DNA of 64,000 nt from Acanthaster planci. Taxonomy: Eukaryota > Echinodermata > Asteroidea > Valvatida > Acanthasteridae. The notes beneath the pieces are model-generated. The model saw nothing but the letters and a program-made list of their open reading frames with translations, did no database searches and was not told where the DNA came from. Location: NCBI RefSeq assembly GCF_001949145.1, contig NW_019091369.1, positions 3,494,012 to 3,558,011 on the forward strand. Direction: 5' to 3'. A program made the translations under genes and the position numbers. Below, one piece after another: positions 1 to 17,600 of this stretch. The first letter of the stretch is position 1. Every line of letters begins with the position of its first letter.

Positions 1-70
1 CTGTTCTTAAAAACTTGAATGCTTACCCCATTTACAGGATCAACAGAAACCTCATGACAAATTGTGTGAT

Positions 71-76
71 TTTATT
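71..76 (-). terminator. Polyadenylation signal of CCDC174
   Basis: AATAAA on the minus strand, 23 bases past the CCDC174 stop codon. It is the first such signal after the stop, which would give a very short 3'UTR. Confidence 0.55.
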
Positions 77-98
77 TCTCTAAAAAAAATTAACATGC

Positions 99-5819
<5,721 letters not shown>

Positions 5820-6070
5820 AACGCTTAATGGCCTTCAGAATTACTTCGAATCAGACAAACGTGAAGTTCACAAATTCGAGTGTGTTAAAATCAGTTAAAC
5901 GATGCAAAAACACTGATGAAAACCGTATTTACACGGTGTAAGTTTTCTTTTTCAAACGCAAAATCACCACCGGCCCACTACTCGATGGTGGCTGCCATGT
6001 TTAAATGTTGACTACTGCAAAGCAGAGGGCGCTCTACGTTAAAAAAGAAATGCACGGGAATAAGGGAGCG
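5820..6070. other. Upstream region of CCDC174
   Basis: No coding sequence seen. It should hold the 5'UTR and promoter of CCDC174 (minus). No TATA box was recognised. Confidence 0.35.
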
Positions 6071-6741
6071 GCAGGGTGCGTACGACGTGTCCGTGTCCGG
6101 CCGTACGTGTCGTCCATTCGTTTTTCGATTTGAAAACGAAAATCAAAACAACAAAAAATAAGTCGTTCTCCGTTTTTCGATTTAAAAACGACAAAATGAA
6201 AATCGACAAACGGGACGTTTCTCGTTTTTCGATTTGAAAAGTCGTTTTTTCGTCTTTCGTTCAAAAAAAAAACCAAGACAATTAGGCCTACGTTCCTTTT
6301 TCGTTTTTCAATGTGAAAACGAACATAAACAACAGCGTAATCTATTTATCTACTTTTTGAAGAACGAAAAACAGTTTCATTTTTCATTTGGTAATGTAAG
6401 AATCGTCTTTGTAAGCCACCAAATTGAACATGAATTAAAGGAATACGAGAGATTCTTTGCTTCAAAGAAGGCAACCCACAAGGAAATTTCTCGCACTCTT
6501 AATAAAAGCAGCTTCAATTTTCTTTTGGGAAGTGCTTACATCCGAAACGAAGTCAAACGAAATGGGATATAAAGTGAAATTTACAACAACATTACTTCAG
6601 TTTTTCGCTTTTTTCAAAACGAAACACAAGAATCGACTTCTTCGCCTTTTTCCTTATTTTTCGTGTTCAAATCGAAAAACGGAAAACGACTGTTTTATTT
6701 TCGTTTTAAAATCGAAGAACGAAACGTACGCGAACCCGGCA
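6071..6741. repeat. Foldback-type repeat element built of short palindromic units
   Basis: The ends are inverted: GCAGGGTGCGTACG at 6071-6084 against the reverse complement of 6726-6741 (GCCGGGTTCGCGTACG). Inside, a unit close to CGTTTTTCGATTTGAAAACG recurs at about 6119-6138, 6171-6190, 6223-6240 and 6301-6321 in one orientation. It recurs at about 6664-6682 and 6701-6723 in the opposite one. The middle is AT-rich. No transposase is seen; the open frames across it are by-products of the low-complexity units. It is probably a non-autonomous foldback or MITE-like element; the family was not recognised. Confidence 0.6.
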
Positions 6742-7027
6742 GACAAGTGACGTGTTATTATTATTATTTTAGAAAGTAGACGAGGTGTTAGCAAGGGCGG
6801 ATTCGGGCTGCGAGTGGACCAACTGAGGTCGTGCCCCATGGGGGCTTGGTGTAAAAAGTATCAATATGTAAAAGCGTGTAAAATGTGGCATCTGCCTCGA
6901 ATGGCCATAAAAGTACTAGTGCTTCTGGATCCGCTCTTTGTTAAACGTTAGGTGTAGTAATTAATTCTTCACACAATTAGCCAGAGTCACAGTGAACAGG
7001 GCTAGGCAATCTTTATTTGATGCAGGT

Positions 7028-7055
7028 TTTTGTTTGTTTGTTTGTTTGTTTGTTT
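7028..7055. repeat. (TTTG)n microsatellite
   Basis: About six perfect GTTT/TTTG units in a row, in an intergenic AT-rich stretch. Confidence 0.9.
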
Positions 7056-7372
7056 TTCTTTATGCAGCTGTAGTTTTATTCTTTACAATCCTCAATTTGT
7101 TTCACATGTACAAGGACAAGGAGTTAAGGGTTTCATTTTATTACAATTATATTGTCTATTGTGTCTTCTTTTGTGTTGATGGAATCTTTAATAGGAATTC
7201 CTTTAAGATTTCCGACGGGGTGCAGTAGGCACAATAGCCTTAGGATATACAGCTTGTGCATCACATGGGGGGGTCCCCCTTAACCACATATCGTGCAGGT
7301 TATCATTCAGTCCTCAGAAATCAGCAGGTGAAAAACTATTGGCATGTTTGGGTGACTTGGCGTGGATAGTAA

Positions 7373-7702
7373 CTAAGGTAGGAATACTTCCCAAAAGACT
7401 TGTCGATACCTCTTGTTGAACAAGTTGTAGATGAGCGGGTTGATGCAAGAGTTCATAAAGAGCAGAACGATGGACGCTTCTTGGATGTTCTCATTGGCAT
7501 CCCAACGGGTTACGCCAAGGGTGTCTTGGATGTAATCACTAATCAGTGTGATAGACTTCGGTGAGTTGCTGATGAAGAACACCAAGCTATTCAGTGCAAG
7601 CATCTTGGTGATCCGAACTCGAGACTTATGAATCTTCCGGATCCATTCGGGTGCCTGCTGGCCGAGACGACGCATGCGAAGCACAAGCCCATCTTTGAGA
7701 GT
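7373..7702 (-). pseudogene. C-terminal fragment of a rhodopsin-family GPCR (TM6-TM7-helix 8)
   Basis: An open frame of about 109 codons encodes the end of a class A GPCR. It has a basic loop (RKIHKSRVRITKMLALNSL) entering TM6, then an extracellular loop, then TM7 with NSCINPLIYNLFNKRYRQVF, which holds the NPxxY motif and helix 8. The frame is closed upstream by TAG at 7705-7703. No TM1-TM5 coding was found anywhere upstream. The TAG could serve as a splice acceptor, but the bases before it are not pyrimidine-rich. TM6 lacks the usual CWxP and has NSP instead. It is most likely a truncated remnant, less likely a last exon. The ligand class cannot be told. Confidence 0.6.
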
Positions 7703-8428
7703 CTAGATGATCCGCGCGTACAGCCATTAGTTGAGAGCTAGACATGAGAAAAACGGTAAGGTTTTTACGACTGAGTTGGGCCGACTGAGACGCCTCAGTC
7801 TTGTCGTAGCTTTCGAACACGCGGGTTCACAGTAGATGGCAGGCATTTTTTTTTTGCAGTTATGATGGGCTCCAGGAAAAGTATGGGCTCCAGTAAAGTT
7901 CAGTTCTGACCAAACATGACTAACAAGTCCTTTGGAGACACCAGGCTATGCCCGTGCACACTATCACCAAGAATGGAGTAACTGGTGAAGAAGTCTTCCC
8001 TGACGGGAATCTTCACAGAGTTAAGGGTTCAAATCAAGGCTAGATACTTCCACTTCTACGCTGGCATTCAGCAATGTTCGCACTTTGGGATATCACGTCA
8101 AAGGCTGTGCGCTGATGGGACTCAGAGGTTTACCCTCATTAAAAAATGACGTAAATAAATTAAATGATAACATAAATACGGATAAAAAAGACAGGTCCAA
8201 GCACATTTAGGTCTCGGGATGGGCACCCGATTTTGTGCATGAATTCTGTACGTACTCTTCTGTCGCGCACGTGACAGTACGTACATAGAGTGGTACATGT
8301 CTGACACTTGAGGGCGCTAGATAAAAGAGTGAGAAAATAAATTGAAGCCCAGACTTCTCAAAGTAAATTCGATGCTGGAAAAATGGTTACCAGTCTGATC
8401 GTACACATTTCGTTCGTTGGAGAGTTTC
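7703..8428. other. Intergenic region before the reductase gene
   Basis: No gene seen. It should contain the promoter and 5'UTR of the plus-strand reductase gene. A CACGTG E-box-like hexamer lies near 8267. Confidence 0.3.
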
Positions 8429-8668
8429 ATGAACTGGGTTATGACCTCATCACCTTACATAAAAACAGGTTCAAAGCATATTTTCGTTGTATGCCGTATT
8501 ATGAACGTGCTCTGCAAAGCCTATTGCGGTTTTCTTGTCTCATTTGGTGGGAAGGCACTATTAAACTCGGTTTCATCAAGTCGTCTTTTACCCTTAAGCA
8601 TTCTGTTTCTGTCGTCTGCTACTTATACTCGTCATCAGGGTTCCGCTAGTACTAGTACTGGTGACGCC

Positions 8669-11600
8669 ATGAGTGAGACGAAGAGCCAAACGTATGCACC
8701 CTCGACAAATCCCAAAGGAGAGTTCGTTCGAAAGGACAGTACCTTTCGTAACTGGATTACCGGTAAGTGCGTTATAGTTACGATGTACCTTCATCGAATT
8801 CACGACTTTGCTACTTTGACTTTAAAGAGAAACGCTAAAATTAAAAAAGGGACAGGAAATATTTAAAAAGGCAGACCTCAGAAAGTAATTACGTCATGAC
8901 GTTCGACAAAAACATTCCATATATAAATTAGTACATTGCATGAAATTTATTTATTCTTACTTGTAAAGCCAAGCACTACCGTCAGACACACATGTAATGT
9001 AGAGAAAAGAAATTCACATTTTTTTAGTATTAAAAGTATAAGCCTTAGGAGAAAAAATATAACTGGTGCTAACTCTATGACTCGGCATTTTCAGCTTGAA
9101 ATGGAACCCACTTTAGTCTCTATATTTATCAAGGGATGTTTTGTTATAAGAACATTAACACCGTTTAATGATTTCAAAGCTTTTGCAACTTTTTTAAAAG
9201 CTTCCCTAACCATAGTAACAGAGGAATGATCAAACATGGCATTAATCACTAGTAATGCCTCAGTCCTGTTTTTACGGTCAGGACTGCCTTTAAACATTTC
9301 TCACTATGTGTATTAAAATAACTGTAGTGCCTTTTGTAATATTTGAAAAAATGAGGTTTGAAAATCAAAGAAAGAAGCTTGTTATTAAAAAACGTGACAA
9401 AACGACATACAGAATGGTTTTGTTTTCATTTTGTTCACACGTTTCAAGGTTAAATACATGCGTATAAAATGTCTTCACGGGCTCTCATATTTTACCTCAG
9501 ATGTTTGAGTATGCCAAGTTCTTCAGTTTTATTGCAAATATTCTAAATGTGGAAGGTGCCATGAAGCTCAACTGTGGTTCAAATGAAATCGACGAGCCAG
9601 TTCGGTATTCCAACAACACACGCTTTGTTCCCGCATGACCTTACTTTTTTGAAATACCGAACCGGCTCATTAAATTCCCATGGCGGCTGCATACATCAGA
9701 ACAGCGCCCTCATAAAAAAGCAACTTGAAAAATACCATGAAATATTTTCAATTCCCCAGTCCAAAATACACTGGCTATTTCGATCAAAGTATGTCAGTAA
9801 CAGCAAAGATAATGGCATCGTAGGGTCAATATCACCACACCTAAACCTTACCAAAAAAATCTTAAATTACCCGCCTGCAATAACAAGACCACCCAAGGTT
9901 TCTCAGCCCCGCCAAATACGCTGTTGAGGAAGATAAGATGTTGATAAGAAACCTGTAATGGGTTTATGTCTGTGGTTTGATATTGCTTGTTGCATTACGT
10001 GTATTTGGACAAAGCTGAGAGAACACTGCCGAGTTCCGACCAGTACACAGTATAGATAAGAATAGCATGAAATGATAAAAACTGAATGCGAAACGCTCAG
10101 AGGAGCAATTTTATTTTCCTTGTAACATTCTTTCCGAAAGATTTTCACGAAGGCAATTAATCTGCACATCACTGGGGAACGGCTGACAGCGGTTTTGGTG
10201 TTTCAAAAATGCAAGGTCATGCGAAAACAAACTGTTCATGCGGTTGGTGGGCTGAGCTGATGGGCCAACCTCACGTGCGCGTATTGCTGTTCCCTAATGA
10301 CCTCAGACGTGCTGGGTTTAGGGCATGCGCTGTTGGAACTCGGTTGACAGATAAGTGTTACAACATTCTGCTTTATGTCCCAATTCTTTGTTCTTCAACG
10401 TTTTCATTTTTTCCTCGCTTCGGATCATTTTGTGCAACGTAATTATGGTCGTGAGGTGGACGAGGCATGGAAACGCAGGGGCAGTACTTATTGAAAGAGA
10501 ACTACCTCCGTAAATTTCCCTACCAATGCGGCCCCACTACTGTTAGTTTGCATGGTTCACTGCCGCTGTTTATCTCTCTGATGTGCATGTACATTCACAT
10601 GTAACTACACATGCATGTGAGTACCGACCTCGTGCGAGGACTGCAAGATGACAATCATGACGGAGCGAAATGCTTTGATGAACAAATTCATGAGAAAAAA
10701 AACAAAGTTAACTAACATTCCAACTATTCAAAAACAAAAAATGCACGGTTAAACATCAGCTTGAGGGTCTTTCATAACGAAACGACTGGCCTGCAAGGCT
10801 TTATAAAAAACACAAGGACAAGACCGGATTTTTTCTTTGTTCTGACAGATTTTAATGACAAACCACTGAACAGCCTTGTACCGACCTATTGAGCAGAAAG
10901 CTGGAGCGAGGTTGGAAAGTGACCTGTAACGGGCACACATCAATCTGCGGCAAAAAGCAAATTTTTTTTATTTTCCCCCATATTTGACCTACCTTGAGAA
11001 AGATTAATAATTGAATGAACATTTCTTTTCTTGACACAGTACTATTAAGATGTGAACGGTAATGAATGCCGAAAGAGGGCATTGTAAGTAAGGGTATGTT
11101 TTCTTTTATGATTCAGCATATTAACCCTTCTTGACCTGATAACAATCACCAAACCAATGAGGGTAAAATTACCCTCGATTGTCCTCCCACAAACCCAGGG
11201 TGAGTGAAAAAAAAATTAAAATTTTATTGAAATAGGAGTCACTAATAACCAGTACTTGTTTGCATATCCTCAATTTTGGTATTTGCAAATGCATCACAAA
11301 CATCAAAGTTCGGTATAATACTTTTATTTTCTTAAGAAATTCAAAATCGAGTTTATCAATTCATAGTTACTATGGTAAATAAAACAACAGCTACGGTTCA
11401 AACTGTGATTGATTATAATATTACTATAGTTCGTGTAAACAAACACGGGCGAGGAGCGCTATTCATGAGATTTTGCTTTTTATATTTCAAGCGCAACATT
11501 TCAGAACGGAGTTTTGATAGTTGTTGATAAGCCCTCAGTACATGTATTTAAGTTAAGTCTTGCAAAATACACTGAATCATATTAGCTCTTCACGTCATAA

Positions 11601-14600
11601 CTGACATTAAGACATTCACTGTCCACTTGTGTCAATGGAATTTTAAGAGTTGTTTATTTTATAAAACAAGACAAAACGTTTTTCCTCATCAAATAACTTA
11701 CTCAACAATCACCCACAAATTAAATAAATATTGGCGTATACGAGTTGTTAATTTCACAATTACATTTCCAGTTTGGTTCCGTGCCTTACATCTGTATTTC
11801 ATTACCATATCTAGTAACGTATCCAGCGTTTGGTGTCGGGGGAGTAACTTCAAAAGCAAATGCGCTTTCGGGCTCATACAAACATGATAATGGGGGAGAA
11901 AAATATAGCTTATTTATCTGATAAATATTAGTATACCGATTAGTTTCTTCCCGACTCACCTATGAGGTAATATCAGTTGGAAAATGAAATAGAAAAAAAA
12001 GGCCGTCAGGGGGGCCAAGTTTCCCCCCGCCCCCTCGCTGGATACGCCACTGATTATATCCCTCTTTGCAGCGCACGTAATTAACTAACAGAACAAAATA
12101 AGATAACTTTATTTTACTTTACCTAGTGTGCAGATGATGAGTTTAAAAATGAAAACTGTAACAGCAATTTCAGCGCATTTATTTTGCAGTGTAGCGCAGC
12201 ATCAGTTGTTCCATCCGACGAACATTTCTATATGAATTCACTGTTCTGTGTTCAAGAAGAGTATTGCTTCCTGCTAATGAACCATAACAAATTGTTGACT
12301 GAAATTTCGGAAAAATACCTGTATGTCAACAATTTCTCTTACACATGTTGTTTCCAGTGCAAATTCTCTTTTTTTTCAACTCTGAAATAATCCTACCTTG
12401 GGACATTAACACCAATCGTCCACCATCCCTCACTAAGTTACTCAAACAAAATCTGCTTAGAATTGGCCTTGCATGTCTACATACATATCGTCTTTACTGT
12501 CGTTGTACGGAGTAGCATCTTGCCCGCATGCATCCATGCTATTTCTTGAGATGTCCAATACACTTGGTAGATCCCCTTTTGTGTAGGGTGGAGGCATGCT
12601 GTAAGCACCAGGCTCCATGTCGTTTGTTGAGATCACGGCACCTTCGTTGACCGCCGGCTCTACCGTCACGTTCAAGTTTCCGCGTACTCCGTGAGTGCGC
12701 CTGTCGATGACAGTGCTGGTTCCGTCGCGGTACACCACACGGATCTCGTCATCACGGCGTTTAGTGCTCAACTTGACTGTCTTGTACATGAAGACGAAGA
12801 TGAGGACAAGGACTGCGATGATGATGAGCGTCACAACGACAATTGCGGCAATCACCGGGGTGCTGATGGTCGCATCGCTGTTTAAGCCAAGATTGTCCTT
12901 ACTTGGCTCGGTCACTTTCGTAGACGGTTTGGAAGAGGTAGTGCTGATTTTGTCAGATGGCTTGGTTACAGCTTGGGTGGCAACAGTTGACGTCGGGGGA
13001 TCGATAGGTGGAGCTTGAGTGGAATCCTCGGGGGTGATAGGCGCCACAGTCTGTGGTACCTCTTCTGGTTCTGTCGGCAAGGGGTCGGTACTGTTGGTAA
13101 GGACCGATATGAGTCTAGATGCTCTGGTTACTCCGTGGTCATTAGTCACCACGCAGGTGATGTTTAAGAAGCCTGTGTCGGATGAGACACTGGGAACCTC
13201 CAGTACACGGCCTCCTTCGCGGAAAACCACGTTCTGGACGGGATCCGTGTGCCAGTTGAATATGACGCGGGCGGGATTGCTAACCGTCAGGCAGGACACG
13301 GTCACCGACTCGCCTTGGTACACCTCATTCCTGTCCGACACGAAGTCCAGCTTGGGTTCGTGGAGGATGTTCAGGGCCACCATCTCGCACGACTCGTTGT
13401 ACTGGGGGAATTCCGTGGAAGTTAGGGTGCATGTGAAGGAGGCACCGTTGTCACGGTAGTCAGCGACGAAGCGGTAGGCCTGTTCTTGGACTTGATCTTC
13501 GTCAATGTGCACCCAGGCACCGTCTTCCTCTGTGATGACCATGTCTTTAAACCTCATCTCTAGCATAAACGACGGGTGGCTAAGATACCCTGCACAGGAC
13601 AACTCAATAAGATCCCCTTCGTAGTTGAGTTCCGTCTGGTTTGACTGGATGTCCAAGTCAGTTTTCCGGCACTCCGGGGGAGGCGGGCGGACGATGACTC
13701 GCACCTCAGCTGTCGTAACGGCGTGCATCACCCACAGATCCTCGGCAGAGTGTGTCCCGATGTTCTCATACACCGCACAGGAGAAATTGCCAGCGTCATT
13801 GCGATCGGCCTCGGAGATCAGCAAGTAGTACTGGGCCGAGTGTACATCTCCAGTCAGCCAATAATTGGAGTGGTCTGGGTCGGTAAAATTAAGTTTCTTG
13901 TCGTTTTTGGACCAAGTGACTTTATACTCGCCGTGCTCGACGATCATCCCGATGTTGAGCTGACATTTCAAAACCACAGAGTCTCCCTCGAGCAGAGCAA
14001 CGTCTCGCGGTGAGTGGACAAACCAACCTATCTGGCCCGAGACACGTTGGATATGCGTCGTCATTACCACTAGAATCACGGCATAAACTAGGGGAGAAAT
14101 ATGACCCATCTCCAACACTGATGCTCAATTTCTGTAAGAGAATGGAGTAATAAGTCAGCGGGTAGTTCAGTTAAAAAATCAAGCGCTGTGCCGAATCCAG
14201 GCGGTTCAGAGGCAGCAACAGATGGTAAAGGAAAAGTGCTCTTTCGTGTCCACTTCAGCTCCAGGCACTCAATCAATCCGCGAACTCAAAATTTATTCAT
14301 CTCATGCAGATGGTTACTTTGGTTTTCTGAACAGCTGTTTGCTGATCCCAGCTCAAGCTTAATGCCCCTCTGATAACAGGCGGTGGTTTTTATAGAGCTT
14401 GGATACAATGGGTCCCTAAACTCCTGCTTGGTATGAAGGAGACAGACCTTTCCATGCATGGTCAAGTCCATCAAGGCCTCCTCCTTGGTTTATTCTTTGT
14501 TTCTCCACCAGGAAACGGTCTTCGTGCCCCCTGGCGGGCTAACGGCTCAACTCGCTAATTCGCAGGTCACACTCCGGCCAGGTCTCTGTTCTCTAACGCC

Positions 14601-17600
14601 ACAATGGCCATTATTTTCATATACCTGGTCGATATTTTGGTCTCCCCTCCTTGGCAGAAGTTCACATTGTCCAGTGACCTTCCCGTTCAAACAGACTCTT
14701 GGTCCTGTTGTTTGCCCGTTAAAAGGCGCCCACATACAAGCGAAGTATGCGCATTTAGCGGATGATTGGCCCATGCTGGCCCTGGAATTACCTTACTGTT
14801 TTTCAGTGACGTAACAAAGACAACCGCCTTCAGAAGTTTACCAACCATCAGCCAGTGAAAACTCGAGAACAATTGACAGCTTGCCAGGCGAAGGTTTGCC
14901 AATTCCTTCGGCCTCTTCAAGTGTCCGTTACAAACTGTCATTGTTTATTCAGACTGCCGGGGAAGAGGGCAACAATAACTACAAGTCACGAGGACCAGTT
15001 TATCTTGTCAACAACTCTTCAGGGTCATCGACAATAAGAAGTCGGTTTTTTGTGGCCACGGTCAGGGTGGCGAGAAATCAATCGAACGCGACAGAAGACA
15101 CTAGACTTTCCTACCTTGGCCTAGTAGCTTCATCTCTTATTGATGGATGTTCTTATTTTGACTAAGACAATCAGATTGACTTATCTATTTGAGTAAGGAA
15201 CGAACTTCAAATAAACCCGTCGTACTCATCTACACAAATTTTGCCTTTTCAGGTTAAGATGTTAAAACGTTCTTCACGTTTCTTGGTCTTAGTTGCATTT
15301 ACCGTAACAAATTTGGGAAAAAAAATTGTGAAGCTTTAAAACCGAATTCTACTACATCAGCTATCATGTCCTCGGTGCAGAAAGTTTCCTCTCAGTAATT
15401 TTTGAATTTAGATTCCGTTAAACTTAAAGAAAGGCAAAGGTGGCTACATTTATGACGACATGCTTTGATAAATGTTTCCCTTTCACAACAAGCGAAGTAC
15501 AGAGCTCTTAGATTCGGGTGATAAACATTCTTGTACCGATTTGTGCGCAGTAACTCACAAACTACTCCAAGCTACAAGTTAATCGTCTTGGTTCTTGCTG
15601 AAAAATTTCATACAAAAGGCAGTGGATTTCATATGCATGTATAACTCTTTAGAGGGGAGGTAATTGGAAAGTTTCAACATGTTAGAAAGGATTAAATACC
15701 CCGTTTAAGGTTTTAAGAATTTAGACAATGCCTCCCGTTTGCCCATTGTCCAGAGGTCATTGGTGGCAGTTTCTATACGAATTTTATGCGGACAAGTTCA
15801 TTCATCGTTCTTTACATTTGATACCTAGGTCAAACTCAAGACTGACCGCTAAGATGACTTGAATACATTATTTAGTTTTGATCGCACAATGAAAATGGAA
15901 GACAATGCTGGAGTAGATTTCTTTCTTAAATACAACGTTCGTTATCAGAGTCAACGAATGTCAACAACTTTGACCTTTGATGTCACATCAAAAACGCCTT
16001 GATCTTCAGTTATTACACATTCTCTTTTTTTAGACTCGGAACAATGCAGTTATGCTCATTTGAAACGGACGGTTGTTAAAAATAGCGCACTTGCCCTTCA
16101 GAGAAAAGCTATGGTGCGAACACCGCCGTCAGTGATAAGAGATAGATCTTGCTGCTTTCGGTTCTTAGGCGAGAGATTTTTTAAGTTGGTGCTTGGATCT
16201 GCAGTCCTTCCGGATTCAGAACTGGAAAAGAAATTTAATCTTTACATTAAGAAGTCTCGGACCCGCCAACCAACAAATTTACCGATGTTTCTGCTCAGAC
16301 GGCGCGAAGTCCCCTTTTTCAATTTTGTGAGCTTTGGTCTTCGGCACTAGTGGTAAGGGATAGATTTTTTTTTCTTTTTTGAAAAAAAAATGCATACTTC
16401 CCTCCAACTTTTAATAACACCCTTAATTGTTTTTCTTGAGAAGTTAAAAAATCTTTTTTTCGTCCTCCTATAAAATTTGTCTTAAAAATGCGAGCACCAA
16501 ATTACAGAATATGCTCGTCTTATCACATGTTATTACCATATCTCTGTCTTTAAGATCTACTTAGACTTCCTACAAACATCTGTGCAGAGGTGGAGGGGTA
16601 CGGGGCCTCAGACATCAGTCAGCAGTGAATGAAACTAAAGACTAAACAAAAGTCCAAAATATTCCCAAGCACCAGTACATAGAGTAATAAAACGCCAGCA
16701 AAAAAAGCCTGTCCCCTGCCTTCAACCCAGTCATCCCAAGCATTATTGCTGCGGTCAAAAGCCGGACCATTCCTCCGTGGCTGGAGCCGTGAATCAGTTC
16801 TCTCTGGCTTCTGCTGCCGGAGTATGTACATGTACAGTGTACATGTATTTAACTGTACGCATGTTACATGTACAGTACAGTATATCATGGGTCACCCTGA
16901 GCACTGAAGAAGTCTCCGTAGACGTCTTAATGACAAGGGGCAGTGTCTTGTATACAATGACCTCAAGGTCACAACCAAACAACTGAGCAGTGACGTCAGC
17001 GGTACAGATCATCGCTTCCCTTTGTTCCGTTTCTGACTGCAACTTGACGGCTACAAAATAGGCACAGTCCGAGATATACGCAGATGAAAGGGATGTCCAT
17101 TTCCCAAATAAGTCCTCTAAGTATATACTTTAGGCGTTATATCACTTTCTTTTCAACACCAAAACGTCGGTATACCGGCCAAAACCTGAGTTATTCTGGA
17201 TGTGACAGTAATTCTCTCCTGAGGCGGTTTGTGCAGCTTGAGCTAGTTCCGGAACTCTTGGATAGGTAAAAACAAAGGCAAAAGGTTTTCATTCTTCATT
17301 CTTAAATACCGTCGAAAAAGGCCTTTGTAAATATTTACTTGCACATTAATTTATTGAAAATGAAAAATTGCGTAACTTGAGAGGGAAACATTGCGCCAAA
17401 ATCTACCTCTACTTCCTAAAATGCCCGCAAGGGCTGCTCTATCAGCGTGGCCATACGCTGACTCACACGCGTGCTTTGTTCTCAAATGACCTTACATTTG
17501 TAAAATATCTAAATGGCTTTAATACTCCAGTGCTCTTGTCCATTTCAATCTACCTCAGATTTTACAAGTACAGTAGCCTTAAAAGTGGATTCAAACAAAC

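Larger units (their letters stand above)
8763..12456. other. First part of reductase intron 1
   Basis: A strong donor (GTAAGT) opens the intron at 8763. No further exon is recognised. The stretch holds small inverted-repeat elements (9594-9668, about 10226-10350 and one near 12039-12053) and ordinary AT-rich DNA. Confidence 0.5.

Noticed and set aside
6034-6750. Several overlapping ORFs on both strands
   Set aside because: Built from the repeated units of the foldback element, not from a protein family.
12691-13459. Plus-strand open frames of up to 146 codons
   Set aside because: They lie antisense within Ig-A, which has clear Ig domains, a signal peptide and a TM helix in its own frame.
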